This document shows, piece by piece, positions 7,561-15,780 of a stretch of 32,108 nucleotides of DNA. Each line of letters opens with the position of its first letter. The first letter of the stretch is position 1. The notes under the pieces are model-generated. The model searched no databases, was not told the DNA's origin, and was given only the letters and a program-made list of their open reading frames with translations. The stretch covers positions 1 to 32,108 of the forward strand of contig USLD01000003.1 of the NCBI GenBank assembly GCA_900555495.1, read 5' to 3'. The translations under genes and the position numbers were made by a program. The stretch is from an uncultured Slackia sp. (lineage in GTDB: Bacteria; Actinomycetota; Coriobacteriia; Coriobacteriales; Eggerthellaceae).

Positions 7561-8253
7561 ATGGACGTCTTTTCCGTCATCGAAACCGTCGCCAGCCTCT
7601 CGCTTACCGTAGGCGTATTCGCAGGCGCGGTATGGCTCAACAAGAAAACGAAGTCTCCCCTGCTCAATCCTCTGCTCGTATCGGTCGCCGTCATCATGGC
7701 GATTCTGGTGGCGTTCAATATTCCCTTGGAATCCTACGAATCGGGTTCGCGTCTGATCGCGGCCATGTTGGGCCCCGCAACCGCCGTCCTGGCATTTTCG
7801 ATCTACCAGCAGCGCAAAGTGCTGCAGAGCAACTTCCTGCCCATCCTTGCCGGATGCCTGGTGGGATCGATCGTGTCGATGGTGAGCGCCTATGCGCTAT
7901 GCAAAGCACTCGGCCTGGGCGAACAGGTGGCGCTGTCTACGCTGCCGAAATCAACCACGGCGCCGATCGCGCTATCCATCACGGGCGAGCTGGGCGGCAC
8001 CGCATCGATCACCATGGCGGCCGTCATGACCACGGGCGTCATGGGCGCCATCTTCTCGCCCATGCTGGCGAATCTGTTCCGCATCAAGAACAAGGTTGCG
8101 CAGGGCGTTGCCATCGGAACCTGCAGCCACGCGATCGGCACGGCGAAGGCGCTCGAGATGGGCGAACTGGAAGGCGCGATGAGCGGCGTCGCCATCGCCG
8201 TATCGGGCCTTCTGACCTGCTTCATCGTAATCGCTGCGCAAGCAATCGGATAA
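7561..8253 (+). CDS. lrgB: LrgB-family membrane protein
   Basis: 230 aa, the usual LrgB/CidB length. Six or seven hydrophobic segments; conserved LrgB pieces are visible: LPKSTTAPIALSITGELGGTASITMAAVMTTGVMG split around residues 127-160, and GVAIGTCSHAIGTAKALEMGELEGAMSG around 181-208. Works with LrgA in the inner membrane. GGGAG precedes the ATG, and the gap to lrgA is only three bases, so both come from one transcript, which ends at the bidirectional terminator starting nine bases after the stop. No LytTR/LytSR regulator gene is adjacent, unlike in staphylococci. Confidence 0.92.
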   Translation: MDVFSVIETVASLSLTVGVFAGAVWLNKKTKSPLLNPLLVSVAVIMAILVAFNIPLESYESGSRLIAAMLGPATAVLAFSIYQQRKVLQSNFLPILAGCLVGSIVSMVSAYALCKALGLGEQVALSTLPKSTTAPIALSITGELGGTASITMAAVMTTGVMGAIFSPMLANLFRIKNKVAQGVAIGTCSHAIGTAKALEMGELEGAMSGVAIAVSGLLTCFIVIAAQAIG

Positions 8254-8261
8254 ACGCGACG

Positions 8262-8301
8262 AAAAAAGCGGCGCCCCCTCGCGGAGGCGCCGCTTCGTTT
8301 T
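8262..8301. terminator. Bidirectional intrinsic terminator between lrgB and the flavoprotein gene
   Basis: AAGCGGCGCC (8266-8275) pairs perfectly with GGCGCCGCTT (8286-8295) around a 10-nt loop. It is followed by CGTTTT on the plus strand and, read leftward, by six T (8262-8267). It serves the converging lrgAB and flavodoxin-fold genes. Confidence 0.9.
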
Positions 8302-8312
8302 GGGTCGGAACG

Positions 8313-8933
8313 CTAGCGAATGAAATTCGTGCGAATCACGGGTTCTTGCGCCGGGCGCTCGATGCCCGCAGCCTTGCCGGCTTCGATGCACTTCATGATC
8401 CAGGCCATGTTGCGGCCGAGCGTACGCATGGTCTGCAGGCCCTCTTCGTCGCGCAACACTTCTTCGGGCGTGCTGCCGTGCACCTGATTCCAATACTGCG
8501 AACCCACGACAAGCATATTCGACACGGTGAAATACTTGTTCAGCTGGTCGAAGGCGGCCGAAGCGCCGCCACGACGGCACGATGCGATCGCGGCGGCGGG
8601 CTTGCCTGCGAACAGGTTGCCGCGCCCGTAGAACGCGCGATCCATGAACGACGTCAGCGCGCCCGAAGCCCCCGCGAAATGGACGGGCGTGCCGAAGACG
8701 AATGCGTCGTACTTGGGAACGTCGTCGAGGAACTGGTTCACCGCGTCGTCGATAAAGCAACGGCCCGACTTGAGGCACTTGCCGCACCCGAGACATCCCG
8801 AGATGGCACCCGTACCGATCCACATGATATCGGCATCGACGCCTTGCTCCTGCAGGCCGGTCTCGACCGCACCCAAGGCCGTATACGTGCAGCCGCGGCG
8901 ATGCGGACTTCCGTTGATAAGCAGCGCTTTCAT
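8313..8933 (-). CDS. NAD(P)H-dependent FMN reductase / iron-sulfur flavoprotein-like (flavodoxin fold)
   Basis: 206 aa. The flavodoxin-like fold opens with KALLINGSPHRRGCTYTAL (2-20), the FMN phosphate-binding loop. CLGCGKCLKSGRCF (47-60) holds a CxxCxxC cluster, in some members ligating a 4Fe-4S centre. GTPVHFAGASGALTSFMDR (81-99) binds the isoalloxazine ring. The start ATG (8931-8933) follows a GGGGGAAC ribosome site; longer starts upstream run through unlikely sequence. Cytoplasmic; the family reduces FMN, quinones, nitro or azo compounds, or shuttles electrons in anaerobes. Single gene, converging on lrgAB. The physiological partner is not evident. Confidence 0.88.
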   Translation of the reverse strand: MKALLINGSPHRRGCTYTALGAVETGLQEQGVDADIMWIGTGAISGCLGCGKCLKSGRCFIDDAVNQFLDDVPKYDAFVFGTPVHFAGASGALTSFMDRAFYGRGNLFAGKPAAAIASCRRGGASAAFDQLNKYFTVSNMLVVGSQYWNQVHGSTPEEVLRDEEGLQTMRTLGRNMAWIMKCIEAGKAAGIERPAQEPVIRTNFIR

Positions 8934-9243
8934 TTCGTTCCCCCTTCGAACGGGTTGTGTGTGACCCCATGATAACGCCGACGAAGGCCGCGTGCCGAGG
9001 GCGTTGCCGTACCGCAACGCTTCGCACGGGCGTGTGGCGCGGGCGGGCGGCAAGGCGGCAGACGCAAGCGACGCAGACTCGCGCGTGTGCACAGATTCTA
9101 GAAAGAAAATCGCACGTCAAAAGCTCGTGCTATCATGCCGCGGTATCGACGGCGAACGAGCGGCTTCCGCCTTCGCCGCCGCAGGCCGCGCAGTGCAAGA
9201 AAGCCGCGGCCTCCGACCGAACGCCACCCGACGAAAGGATCCC
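8934..9243. promoter_or_regulatory. Divergent intergenic region with a candidate extended -10 box for the HAD gene
   Basis: About 310 bp between divergent genes. TGCTATCAT at 9128-9136 is a good extended -10 (TG-n-TATCAT), with only a weak -35 (AATCGC) 17 bp upstream. It would give a leader of about 100 nt to the GTG at 9244. No gene is supported here. Confidence 0.35.
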
Positions 9244-9963
9244 GTGAACCATCCGAACGCACCCGAACCCGTCGGCTTTCCCCTTGCCCGCCTCGTCGGC
9301 TCCGAGCGCAGGCCGAGCGCACCCGACTTTATAGAAGGAGCGATCTTCGATCTGGACGGCACGCTGCTCGACAGCATGCCCTGGTGGGAGAACCTGGGAG
9401 AAAACTACCTGATCGCACGCGGAAAAACGCCTGCGCCCGACATCAAACGCCACTTCAAGCGCATGACGCTGGAGCAGTCGGCCGTATTCCTGCGCGACGA
9501 ATACGGCCTGGAAGAGCCTGTCGACGAAATCTGCCAAGGCATCCTGGACGGCATCGAACACGCCTATCGCGACACCATTCCGCTGAAACCCGGCGCCCGC
9601 GCCATGTTAGACGCCTTCGCCGCATGCGGCGTGCGCATGTGCGTCGCAACCGCCACCGAGCGCCACTGCGCCGAGGCCGCCCTGGCGCGCCTGGGCGTGC
9701 TCGACCGCTTCTCGGCGGTGTTCACCTGCAGCGAAGCGGGCGCAAGCAAGACCGAACCCATCGTGTTCGAGACCTCGCTCGCCCACCTGGGCACGCCGCG
9801 CGAAGCGACCCTGGTGATGGAGGATTCGCTGCATGCGATCGAAACCGCCCACGCCGCAGGCTTTCCCGTGGCCGCCGTGTACGAACCGAGCGCAGCGTTC
9901 GAGGCTGACGCCATCAAAAATCTGGCCGACCTGTATCTTCATTCATTCGACCTGGGCGAATAG
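9244..9963 (+). CDS. HAD-superfamily subfamily IA phosphatase/phosphomutase
   Basis: 239 aa starting at GTG 9244, chosen because AAAGGAT lies just before it and the family N-terminus follows; a more upstream ATG would add about 84 residues of low-quality sequence. HAD motif I is DLDGT (36-40; nucleophile D36, acid D38), motif II ATAT ends with T136-T138, motif III lysine is K169 in GASKTEP, motif IV is E193-D194 in VMEDSLHAIETA. The helical cap lies between residues 45 and 110 with WW at 47-48. The layout fits beta-phosphoglucomutase or phosphoglycolate-phosphatase-like enzymes. Cytoplasmic, own terminator. Substrate cannot be read from sequence. Confidence 0.9.
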   Translation: MNHPNAPEPVGFPLARLVGSERRPSAPDFIEGAIFDLDGTLLDSMPWWENLGENYLIARGKTPAPDIKRHFKRMTLEQSAVFLRDEYGLEEPVDEICQGILDGIEHAYRDTIPLKPGARAMLDAFAACGVRMCVATATERHCAEAALARLGVLDRFSAVFTCSEAGASKTEPIVFETSLAHLGTPREATLVMEDSLHAIETAHAAGFPVAAVYEPSAAFEADAIKNLADLYLHSFDLGE

Positions 9964-10028
9964 CCCTTATGCCGCGTGATGTGGCGCCGATCGCCCACAC
10001 CGACATGCGCCACGCAACCCGCACGATG

Positions 10029-10065
10029 AAGCGGCCCGGAATCCCGCCGGATTCGGGCCGCTTTT
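10029..10065 (+). terminator. Intrinsic terminator of the HAD gene
   Basis: AAGCGGCCCG-G-AATCC pairs with GGATTCGGGCCGCTT (a single bulged G) around a short CGCC loop, followed by TTTT at 10062-10065. Confidence 0.88.
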
Positions 10066-10178
10066 CATATCCACAAGCGCCGGAGAGGCCGCACCTTCGC
10101 CCTCGAAAGCCGCCGGGTGCGCTTGATAGCCTGACTTCGCGAGCGTCCGAAGACGCACCGAGACGAAGGAGGCAGATC

Positions 10179-13067
10179 ATGAACGACACCGGCAAACGAG
10201 ATGCGCCGAACAAATCGGCGCCAAGCACGGCGCGCTCGACGCGCGGGCCCGCCCGGCGATGGGTCGACCGCGTCGCCAAGGCGGCAGGAGCATGCGCTAT
10301 CGCCGCTGTGGCGCTGTGCGGCGCCTGCATGATGCCCATGCAGGCCGAAGCGCAATCGAAGGCGGCGGGACCCAAAATCATCGAGGTGGCGGAAGACGAA
10401 TTCGAGCCCATCGGCTACGAAGCGTCGCTCGACTTCGACGACATCCAGATCATCGAAGGCTTCGAAGAGGTGCCCGACCTGGGCGTCTACTTCGACCACC
10501 GCTACAGCGACGAGGAAAATCCCAGCCTAGACGATCTGTATATCCAGGTCAAAGACCACCCGGGCCTCGCTTTCGTGATCGACGGGTCCACGAAAAAGGG
10601 CTCTGCGTCGCTGCGCTACACGGGCGGCATGTACAAGGGCGAGGCGTTCGACGCCGTGCTCACGCTGGAAGACTGGACGTACATGGAGCCCGATTGCGGC
10701 TGGGAGAACTACGCTCCCTTCTACGACGGGCACGAGGTGTTTCAGCCGGGCGTCTACCTGAGCACGCACTGGAAGTCGCTCTCCGACGGACCCGAGGGCT
10801 ACCAGAACTTCAACTTCTATACCATGGGCCTTTCGAACCTCGACGTGAGCGTGCAGTTCGTGCGCGCGGGCACCGACGAGCCGATCGAAGTGAAAGGCCA
10901 CGCCACCTGCATCGACCTGGACACTATCCAGGCGTTCGAGTTCGGCGGGGCCATCACGGGCGGACGCATCGTCGCGGGAAACGACGCGCTCTATCTTGAA
11001 AACGACGGCACGCGCGTGGCCTCGAAGCTGGTCTTTCTTTCCACCGACGGATGGAAACATCCCGATGAATACAAGAAAGGCCTGGTCGAGACTTTCTACG
11101 ACTCCACGGGCGACAATCTTGGCAAGCCGGCGGAATTCCGCTTCTATTCGGGATGGAACAAGCACGAAATGGACAGCGGGCATAACCCCGACCCGCAATC
11201 GTTCTTCGCGCTGACGCCCGACTTCCTGACGGTGCCCAACCCCGAGGAAAACCCCGACGGCCAAACCGAGGTGGTGAAGACCGTCGATAAAACCGAAGGC
11301 GTGAAGCCCGGCGACGAGGTGGAATACGCGATCGACTTCCGAGCCCATGAGCAAGGCGTCGACTGCCGCGTGGGCTACCGTTATTCGGCCCTCGAAATCG
11401 TCGACACCCTCCCCGCCGAGATGAGCTACATCGACGGCACCGCATATCTGACCGACGAAAGCGGAACGCCCCTTGAAAACGCAGGCGTCGCGACGGTCGA
11501 GAAGACGCCCGTCGAAGGCGATGCCGAAATCCCCGACGCAAGCAAGCCCGACGGCTCCGCAGGAACCGAAGATGCCGAACAGCCCGATCAGACGCGTGCA
11601 GGCGCGCGTGCCAGCACATCGGCAGACGATACCGAAGCGCCCGCCGATGACGGCGCAAGCGAAGGCAGCTCCAACGCCGACGAGGACGCAAGCAAGCCCG
11701 ACGCGGACGACCTCGCAACTGCGGGAGACGTCGTCCGCTTCACCTTCGACAAAGAGTTCTTGGCGAACATGCCCATGAAGGGCGAGCACTACCGCCTGGT
11801 GTTCAAGGCAAAGCTCGACCGCTACCCCGCCGACGGCAGCCTGTCCGTGGTCAACAGCTCGTATGCCCTGATCAACTCGAACGGCAAGACGCCGTCGAAC
11901 GACGTGGAAACGAAGCTGGCGAAGCCGGGCCTTTCCATCGAGAAAAGCTCCGACAAACATGCGTATGAAGCGGGGGAAACGGGCCTCTACACGCTGACCG
12001 TCAGCCAGACCGAAGAGGGGATGACGGCCGAAAACGTCGTCGTGAAAGACCTGTTGGACGACGGCGCCGCGGGCTCGATCGTCGAAGGAAGCGTGAAAGC
12101 GGCCAAAGGAGACGACGAACCCGAAGTCGTCGAACCCGCCTATCTGCGCGATGACGAAGACCGCATCGTCGGGTTCGAGTTCGTGAGCGGCGTGGACCTT
12201 GCCTACGGCGAAACCATGACCCTGACCTACGAGGTCGCCATGGAAAAGCCGGGCGCTACGATTGCAAACACCGCTACGACCTGGGCCGATAATGTCGACG
12301 AAGTCGAGGCGGACAACGAAGTCGAAATCGCGGCCGAAGATGCCGAAGTTCCCACGAAGCCCGACGAGCCGGATGAGCCCGTCGTCACGCTTGAGAAAAG
12401 CGTCGATAAGGACGAGGTGCCCGTCGGCGAAAGCGCGGCCTACCTTGTTCGCGCGACCGTCGAAGGCGCGGGCATCACGGACGTCGTCATATCGGACAAC
12501 AGCCTTCCCGAAGGTATGCCGATCGACGCCGAAAGCATCGAGGTGCTGATCGGCGACGAGCCCGATGAGGCCCTCGAGCCGACGACCGAAGACAACGGGT
12601 TCTCCGTCGCGATCGACGAGCTGCCCGAAGGAAGCGTGGTCGAGGTCGCCTACAGCGCACGCGTCGAAGACGAGGCCCTTGCGGGCACGGACGTGGTCAA
12701 CACGGTTCTGCTGACAGCCGACGAACTTGACAAGCCGCTCAGCGACGACGCCGTGGTGACCGTGCCGCCCGTCGAAGGCGATGCCGGCCCCGATGACAAA
12801 CCTGCGGCGGTGCCGATCGCTCCCGCCGCTCCCGACGAGCCGGCCGGCACTCCGCCGAGCAGTCCCGCAGCGCCAGGCAAGTTCATCAAGACGGGCGACG
12901 CGACCATGACGATCGTCGCAGGAACCGTCGGCGCGGCGCTCCTTGCCGCAGCGGCCGCAGCCTTCGCCCTGAAGCGCAAGCACGCGGGCGGGCGCACGGC
13001 GCATTCGCAGGCGCTGGCACGTGCGACCGAATACGGTTCGACAGGAAACGACCGCATGGCACGATAG
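10179..13067 (+). CDS. Large secreted surface protein with DUF11/isopeptide-type domains and a KTGD sorting-like tail
   Basis: 962 aa. ATG 10179 has a perfect AAGGAGG at 10166-10172. Residues 1-52 are a long-n-region signal peptide (basic RSTRGPARRWVDRVAK then VAKAAGACAIAAVALCGA, cleavage near AEA-QS). Residues 55-360 are an aromatic, beta-rich N-terminal domain unknown to me. Then three repeated domains of DUF11 type follow, each opening with a K-S/T-V/S-DK pattern: VVKTVDKTEG (about 363), IEKSSDKHAY (about 585), LEKSVDKDEV (about 736). Domain one is interrupted by an acidic Asp/Glu/Ser/Ala insert (about 443-511). The C-terminus has FIKTGD (902-907), a hydrophobic span and KRKHAGG: a sortase-like tail with the LPxTG Leu-Pro replaced, plus an extra 24-residue extension. 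Monocistronic. Confidence 0.85.
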   Translation: MNDTGKRDAPNKSAPSTARSTRGPARRWVDRVAKAAGACAIAAVALCGACMMPMQAEAQSKAAGPKIIEVAEDEFEPIGYEASLDFDDIQIIEGFEEVPDLGVYFDHRYSDEENPSLDDLYIQVKDHPGLAFVIDGSTKKGSASLRYTGGMYKGEAFDAVLTLEDWTYMEPDCGWENYAPFYDGHEVFQPGVYLSTHWKSLSDGPEGYQNFNFYTMGLSNLDVSVQFVRAGTDEPIEVKGHATCIDLDTIQAFEFGGAITGGRIVAGNDALYLENDGTRVASKLVFLSTDGWKHPDEYKKGLVETFYDSTGDNLGKPAEFRFYSGWNKHEMDSGHNPDPQSFFALTPDFLTVPNPEENPDGQTEVVKTVDKTEGVKPGDEVEYAIDFRAHEQGVDCRVGYRYSALEIVDTLPAEMSYIDGTAYLTDESGTPLENAGVATVEKTPVEGDAEIPDASKPDGSAGTEDAEQPDQTRAGARASTSADDTEAPADDGASEGSSNADEDASKPDADDLATAGDVVRFTFDKEFLANMPMKGEHYRLVFKAKLDRYPADGSLSVVNSSYALINSNGKTPSNDVETKLAKPGLSIEKSSDKHAYEAGETGLYTLTVSQTEEGMTAENVVVKDLLDDGAAGSIVEGSVKAAKGDDEPEVVEPAYLRDDEDRIVGFEFVSGVDLAYGETMTLTYEVAMEKPGATIANTATTWADNVDEVEADNEVEIAAEDAEVPTKPDEPDEPVVTLEKSVDKDEVPVGESAAYLVRATVEGAGITDVVISDNSLPEGMPIDAESIEVLIGDEPDEALEPTTEDNGFSVAIDELPEGSVVEVAYSARVEDEALAGTDVVNTVLLTADELDKPLSDDAVVTVPPVEGDAGPDDKPAAVPIAPAAPDEPAGTPPSSPAAPGKFIKTGDATMTIVAGTVGAALLAAAAAAFALKRKHAGGRTAHSQALARATEYGSTGNDRMAR

Positions 13068-13106
13068 ATGGCGCATGAAGCGCGACGGAATCCGCCGCGC
13101 CGAAAC

Positions 13107-13150
13107 AAAGGCCGAGAGGGTCGCAAGCCCTCCCGGCCTTTCGCCGTTTT
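13107..13150 (+). terminator. Intrinsic terminator of the surface protein gene
   Basis: AAAGGCCG-A-GAGGG and CCCTC-C-CGGCCTTT form a 13-bp stem with one mismatch around TCGCAAG; a short T tract (TTTCGCCGTTTT) follows. Confidence 0.85.
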
Positions 13151-13269
13151 CGGCCGAAAGAATGGACGAAATAAGGCGACGGCAACCAAAGGCCCAAACG
13201 GACGATCGTGGGGTACACTTGGCAGCAGCAAACCATCCCACGGCCCAATTCGCAAAAGGAGCATCGTCC

Positions 13270-14487
13270 ATGGGCAACTGCCTCGTCGCGCAATCAGGCG
13301 GCCCCACCGCCGTCATCAACGCAAGCCTCGCCGGCGTGGTCAGGGCGAACCAGCTCAACCCTCTGTACGACCGCGTCTTCGGCGGCCTGCACGGCATCGA
13401 AGGCGTTTTGGACGGCAAGCTCTACGACCTGACCGACCTCAGCGGCCATGAGCTGGAAATCCTCAAGCAAACGCCCTCCAGCGCGTTGGGCACCTGCCGC
13501 TACAAACTCAAGCGCGGCGCCGATGCCGACTACTGCCGCCTGATCGAGGTCATGGACGCCAACGACATCGAGGTCATGTTCTACATCGGCGGCAACGGAT
13601 CGATGGACACCGTGGATGCGCTGGCGAAATGGGCCGAAAGCGTCGGCTGCGAGAAGCGCTTCGTGGGCATTCCGAAAACCGTCGACAACGACCTCGTACC
13701 CGTCGACCATGCGCCGGGCTTCCCGAGCGCAGCCAAAATCGCAGCTCAAATCACCCATGCCACCTATCTCGACTACGCCGCCTACACGCGCCCCGAGGTG
13801 TTCGTGTTGGAAACCATGGGCCGCGACGCGGGCTGGCTGGCCGCGAGCTGCTGCGTATCGGGCAACGTCGACTTGCTGGTCCTGCCCGAGATAGACTTCG
13901 ACAAAGACGCCTTCTTGACCGAAGCCAAGCGGAAATTCGACGAGAAGGGAGAATGCTACATCGTGGTGAGCGAAGGCGCCCACTATGCCGACGGGACCTA
14001 CGTTTCCTCAGGCGGGCGTGCAAATGAAGGCTTCGCGCATCCCGTGCTGGGAGGCGCGGGCGCAACGATCAAGCAGATGATCGTGGATGCCGGCATCGTG
14101 CCGCGCGGCGTGGTGCAAAACCTCTCCCGCGCGGCGCGTTCGAGCAACTTCGCCCAAAGCCTCGTGGATGTGAACGAGGCCTACGAGCTGGCCATGAGCG
14201 CCCATATGCGCTCCGCCGACCCGGCTTTCACCGGCTTCGTGGTAGGAGTGCGCCCGCGCACAGCCGAAGATATCGCGGCAGGCGTCTACGATGCGCGCTA
14301 TTTCGCCGCGCCGGCAGACCGCTTCGCCAAACACGTGAAGCATTTCCCCGTCGAATGGATCCTGCCCGACTACCAAGGCATCACCGAGGATGCCTTCGCA
14401 TACTTCAAGCCCCTGGTCGAAAGCGAGCCGAAGCTGGTCTACGACGGCGCGATGCCTGCCACCATCACGCCGTTCAACAAGCGCTGA
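13270..14487 (+). CDS. 6-phosphofructokinase (group II/III PFK, phosphoryl donor uncertain)
   Basis: 405 aa; AAAAGGAG sits eight bases before the ATG. Phosphorylates fructose-6-phosphate in glycolysis (reversibly if PPi-dependent). Motifs: AQSGGPTAVINAS (7-19), IGGNGSMDT (106-114), GIPKTVDNDL (133-142) with catalytic D139/D141, and MGRDAGWLA (183-191). Two residues decide the donor in this family: the one after GGD/N (E. coli G104) and the one in PGT/PKT (E. coli G124). Here they are G110, as in ATP enzymes, and K136, as in PPi enzymes. N109 also replaces the Mg-binding Asp of ATP enzymes. Length and overall pattern are of the PPi-type lineage. Converges on the ABC permease gene. Confidence 0.92.
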   Translation: MGNCLVAQSGGPTAVINASLAGVVRANQLNPLYDRVFGGLHGIEGVLDGKLYDLTDLSGHELEILKQTPSSALGTCRYKLKRGADADYCRLIEVMDANDIEVMFYIGGNGSMDTVDALAKWAESVGCEKRFVGIPKTVDNDLVPVDHAPGFPSAAKIAAQITHATYLDYAAYTRPEVFVLETMGRDAGWLAASCCVSGNVDLLVLPEIDFDKDAFLTEAKRKFDEKGECYIVVSEGAHYADGTYVSSGGRANEGFAHPVLGGAGATIKQMIVDAGIVPRGVVQNLSRAARSSNFAQSLVDVNEAYELAMSAHMRSADPAFTGFVVGVRPRTAEDIAAGVYDARYFAAPADRFAKHVKHFPVEWILPDYQGITEDAFAYFKPLVESEPKLVYDGAMPATITPFNKR

Positions 14488-14509
14488 CGCGCCGCCATCA
14501 GGCGGGCGG

Positions 14510-15778
14510 CTACATCACCTGATGGCGGCGGAAAAACAGCGCCGCCAGCGGAAGACACGCCACGAACAGCACGCTGTACACGAGCGCCTGCATGCCTATA
14601 AGGTCGATCACGAAACCGCCGATCGGATACGACATGTATTCCCAGAACAAATACGGCGCCACCAGACCGCTTGTCGGGAACAGCGCGCTGAGATGCACGA
14701 GGATGCCAACGCCCGCCGTGGGGATCATGCCCGTCAGAAGAACAAGCGCCACGTCGATCGCGAAGATGGATAGCAGCGAATGCAGCTTCGATGACAAAAA
14801 CAGCGTCAGGCCGGCGAACCCGAGCGTCATCAGGTAGGCGATGCCCACCATGATGGCGGTACCCTGGGCCATGGTGAAATCATACGGCGAGGAAAGCGCC
14901 ATCATCTGAATGGGCAGGTCCGCGCCGCCCGCACCGTGAGCGGCAAGCGACACGGCGCAGATGATGACCACGCATACTGCGAAATACGCCGTCGTGAACA
15001 GAAAGGCCGCGATGAGCTTTGCCGCCACCAGCTTGGAACGGCCATAGCGCGACGACAAAATCACGCTATCGGTGCGCTCCTGATATTCGGCCGCGAACAT
15101 CGGAGCCAACGCCACGCAGATAGCGATGATGGCGAACGCGATGAAGGCGATGCAGTCCATGATGTTCTGCCAGCCTCCCGTGTATCCGTACACGATCGGC
15201 TCGGTCACTTCGGCCTGCTTCTGCGTCCAATAGGCGCGTTCGGCATCCGAATAGACCCACGAACCGCCCTGTCCGTCGTCGAGAATCACCTGGGTCTTTT
15301 CAGCGAGCGCCTCATAGAACGACACCTCGGGGGAAGGCCCCAGTATGGCCGACATCTGGACGACTTCTTTTTTGTCGTTGTTCCATGCCCCGAACAGCCA
15401 CGGCCAATAGCCCGAACCGTACAGCTCGCGCGCGCCTTCGATGCCGTAGGCCGACTTCACGGCGTCGTAGGACGCGGCATCGCTCATGGTCGCGATCTCG
15501 TCGGGGTCGAGCTTGGAAAACGCAAGTTCGTAATACGATGACAACTCTTCGGCAAGACGCTCGTCGGTCAGTGCGCCCGCACGCGCCTCGGCATTCTCCT
15601 GCCGCTGATGAATGGCATCGAGACCCGACAGAATCTCATCGATATTGTTCGTGGTCTTCGTCTGGAACACGTTCATCGTCATGATGAGGCACAAAAGCGC
15701 GATGATCGCCAGGCAGGTATAGCGCGTCGATTTACGCGCGACGATTTTCTTGAGCTCGAATTTCACCAGGTCGAACAT
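14510..15778 (-). CDS. ABC-2-type transporter permease
   Basis: 422 aa. TM1 (about 19-37, TCLAIIALLCLIMTMNV) is followed by a roughly 165-residue extracytoplasmic region, then a bundle of five hydrophobic segments (MDCIAFIAFAIIAICVAL, AAFLFTTAYFAVCVVIICAV, TAIMVGIAYLMTLGFAGLTLF, IFAIDVALVLLTGMI, MQALVYSVLFVACLPLAALFF). This is the ABC-2 layout with an enlarged loop. EYQERTDSVILSSRYGRSKLVAAK after TM2 is the coupling-helix-like segment common in these permeases. It lies two bases after the ATPase gene stop and is last in the sigma-led operon. Probable export of a peptide, lipid or antimicrobial; the substrate is not visible. Confidence 0.9.
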   Translation of the reverse strand: MFDLVKFELKKIVARKSTRYTCLAIIALLCLIMTMNVFQTKTTNNIDEILSGLDAIHQRQENAEARAGALTDERLAEELSSYYELAFSKLDPDEIATMSDAASYDAVKSAYGIEGARELYGSGYWPWLFGAWNNDKKEVVQMSAILGPSPEVSFYEALAEKTQVILDDGQGGSWVYSDAERAYWTQKQAEVTEPIVYGYTGGWQNIMDCIAFIAFAIIAICVALAPMFAAEYQERTDSVILSSRYGRSKLVAAKLIAAFLFTTAYFAVCVVIICAVSLAAHGAGGADLPIQMMALSSPYDFTMAQGTAIMVGIAYLMTLGFAGLTLFLSSKLHSLLSIFAIDVALVLLTGMIPTAGVGILVHLSALFPTSGLVAPYLFWEYMSYPIGGFVIDLIGMQALVYSVLFVACLPLAALFFRRHQVM

Positions 15779-15780
15779 GG

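Noticed and set aside
8992..9243. Longer ATG start for the HAD phosphatase
   Set aside because: Adds residues without family match and includes the probable promoter; GTG 9244 has a proper ribosome site.
10527..13418. 963-residue open frame antisense to the DUF11 surface protein
   Set aside because: Product of high GC and biased codons on the other strand; no ribosome site, signal or family resemblance, while the sense frame has all of these.
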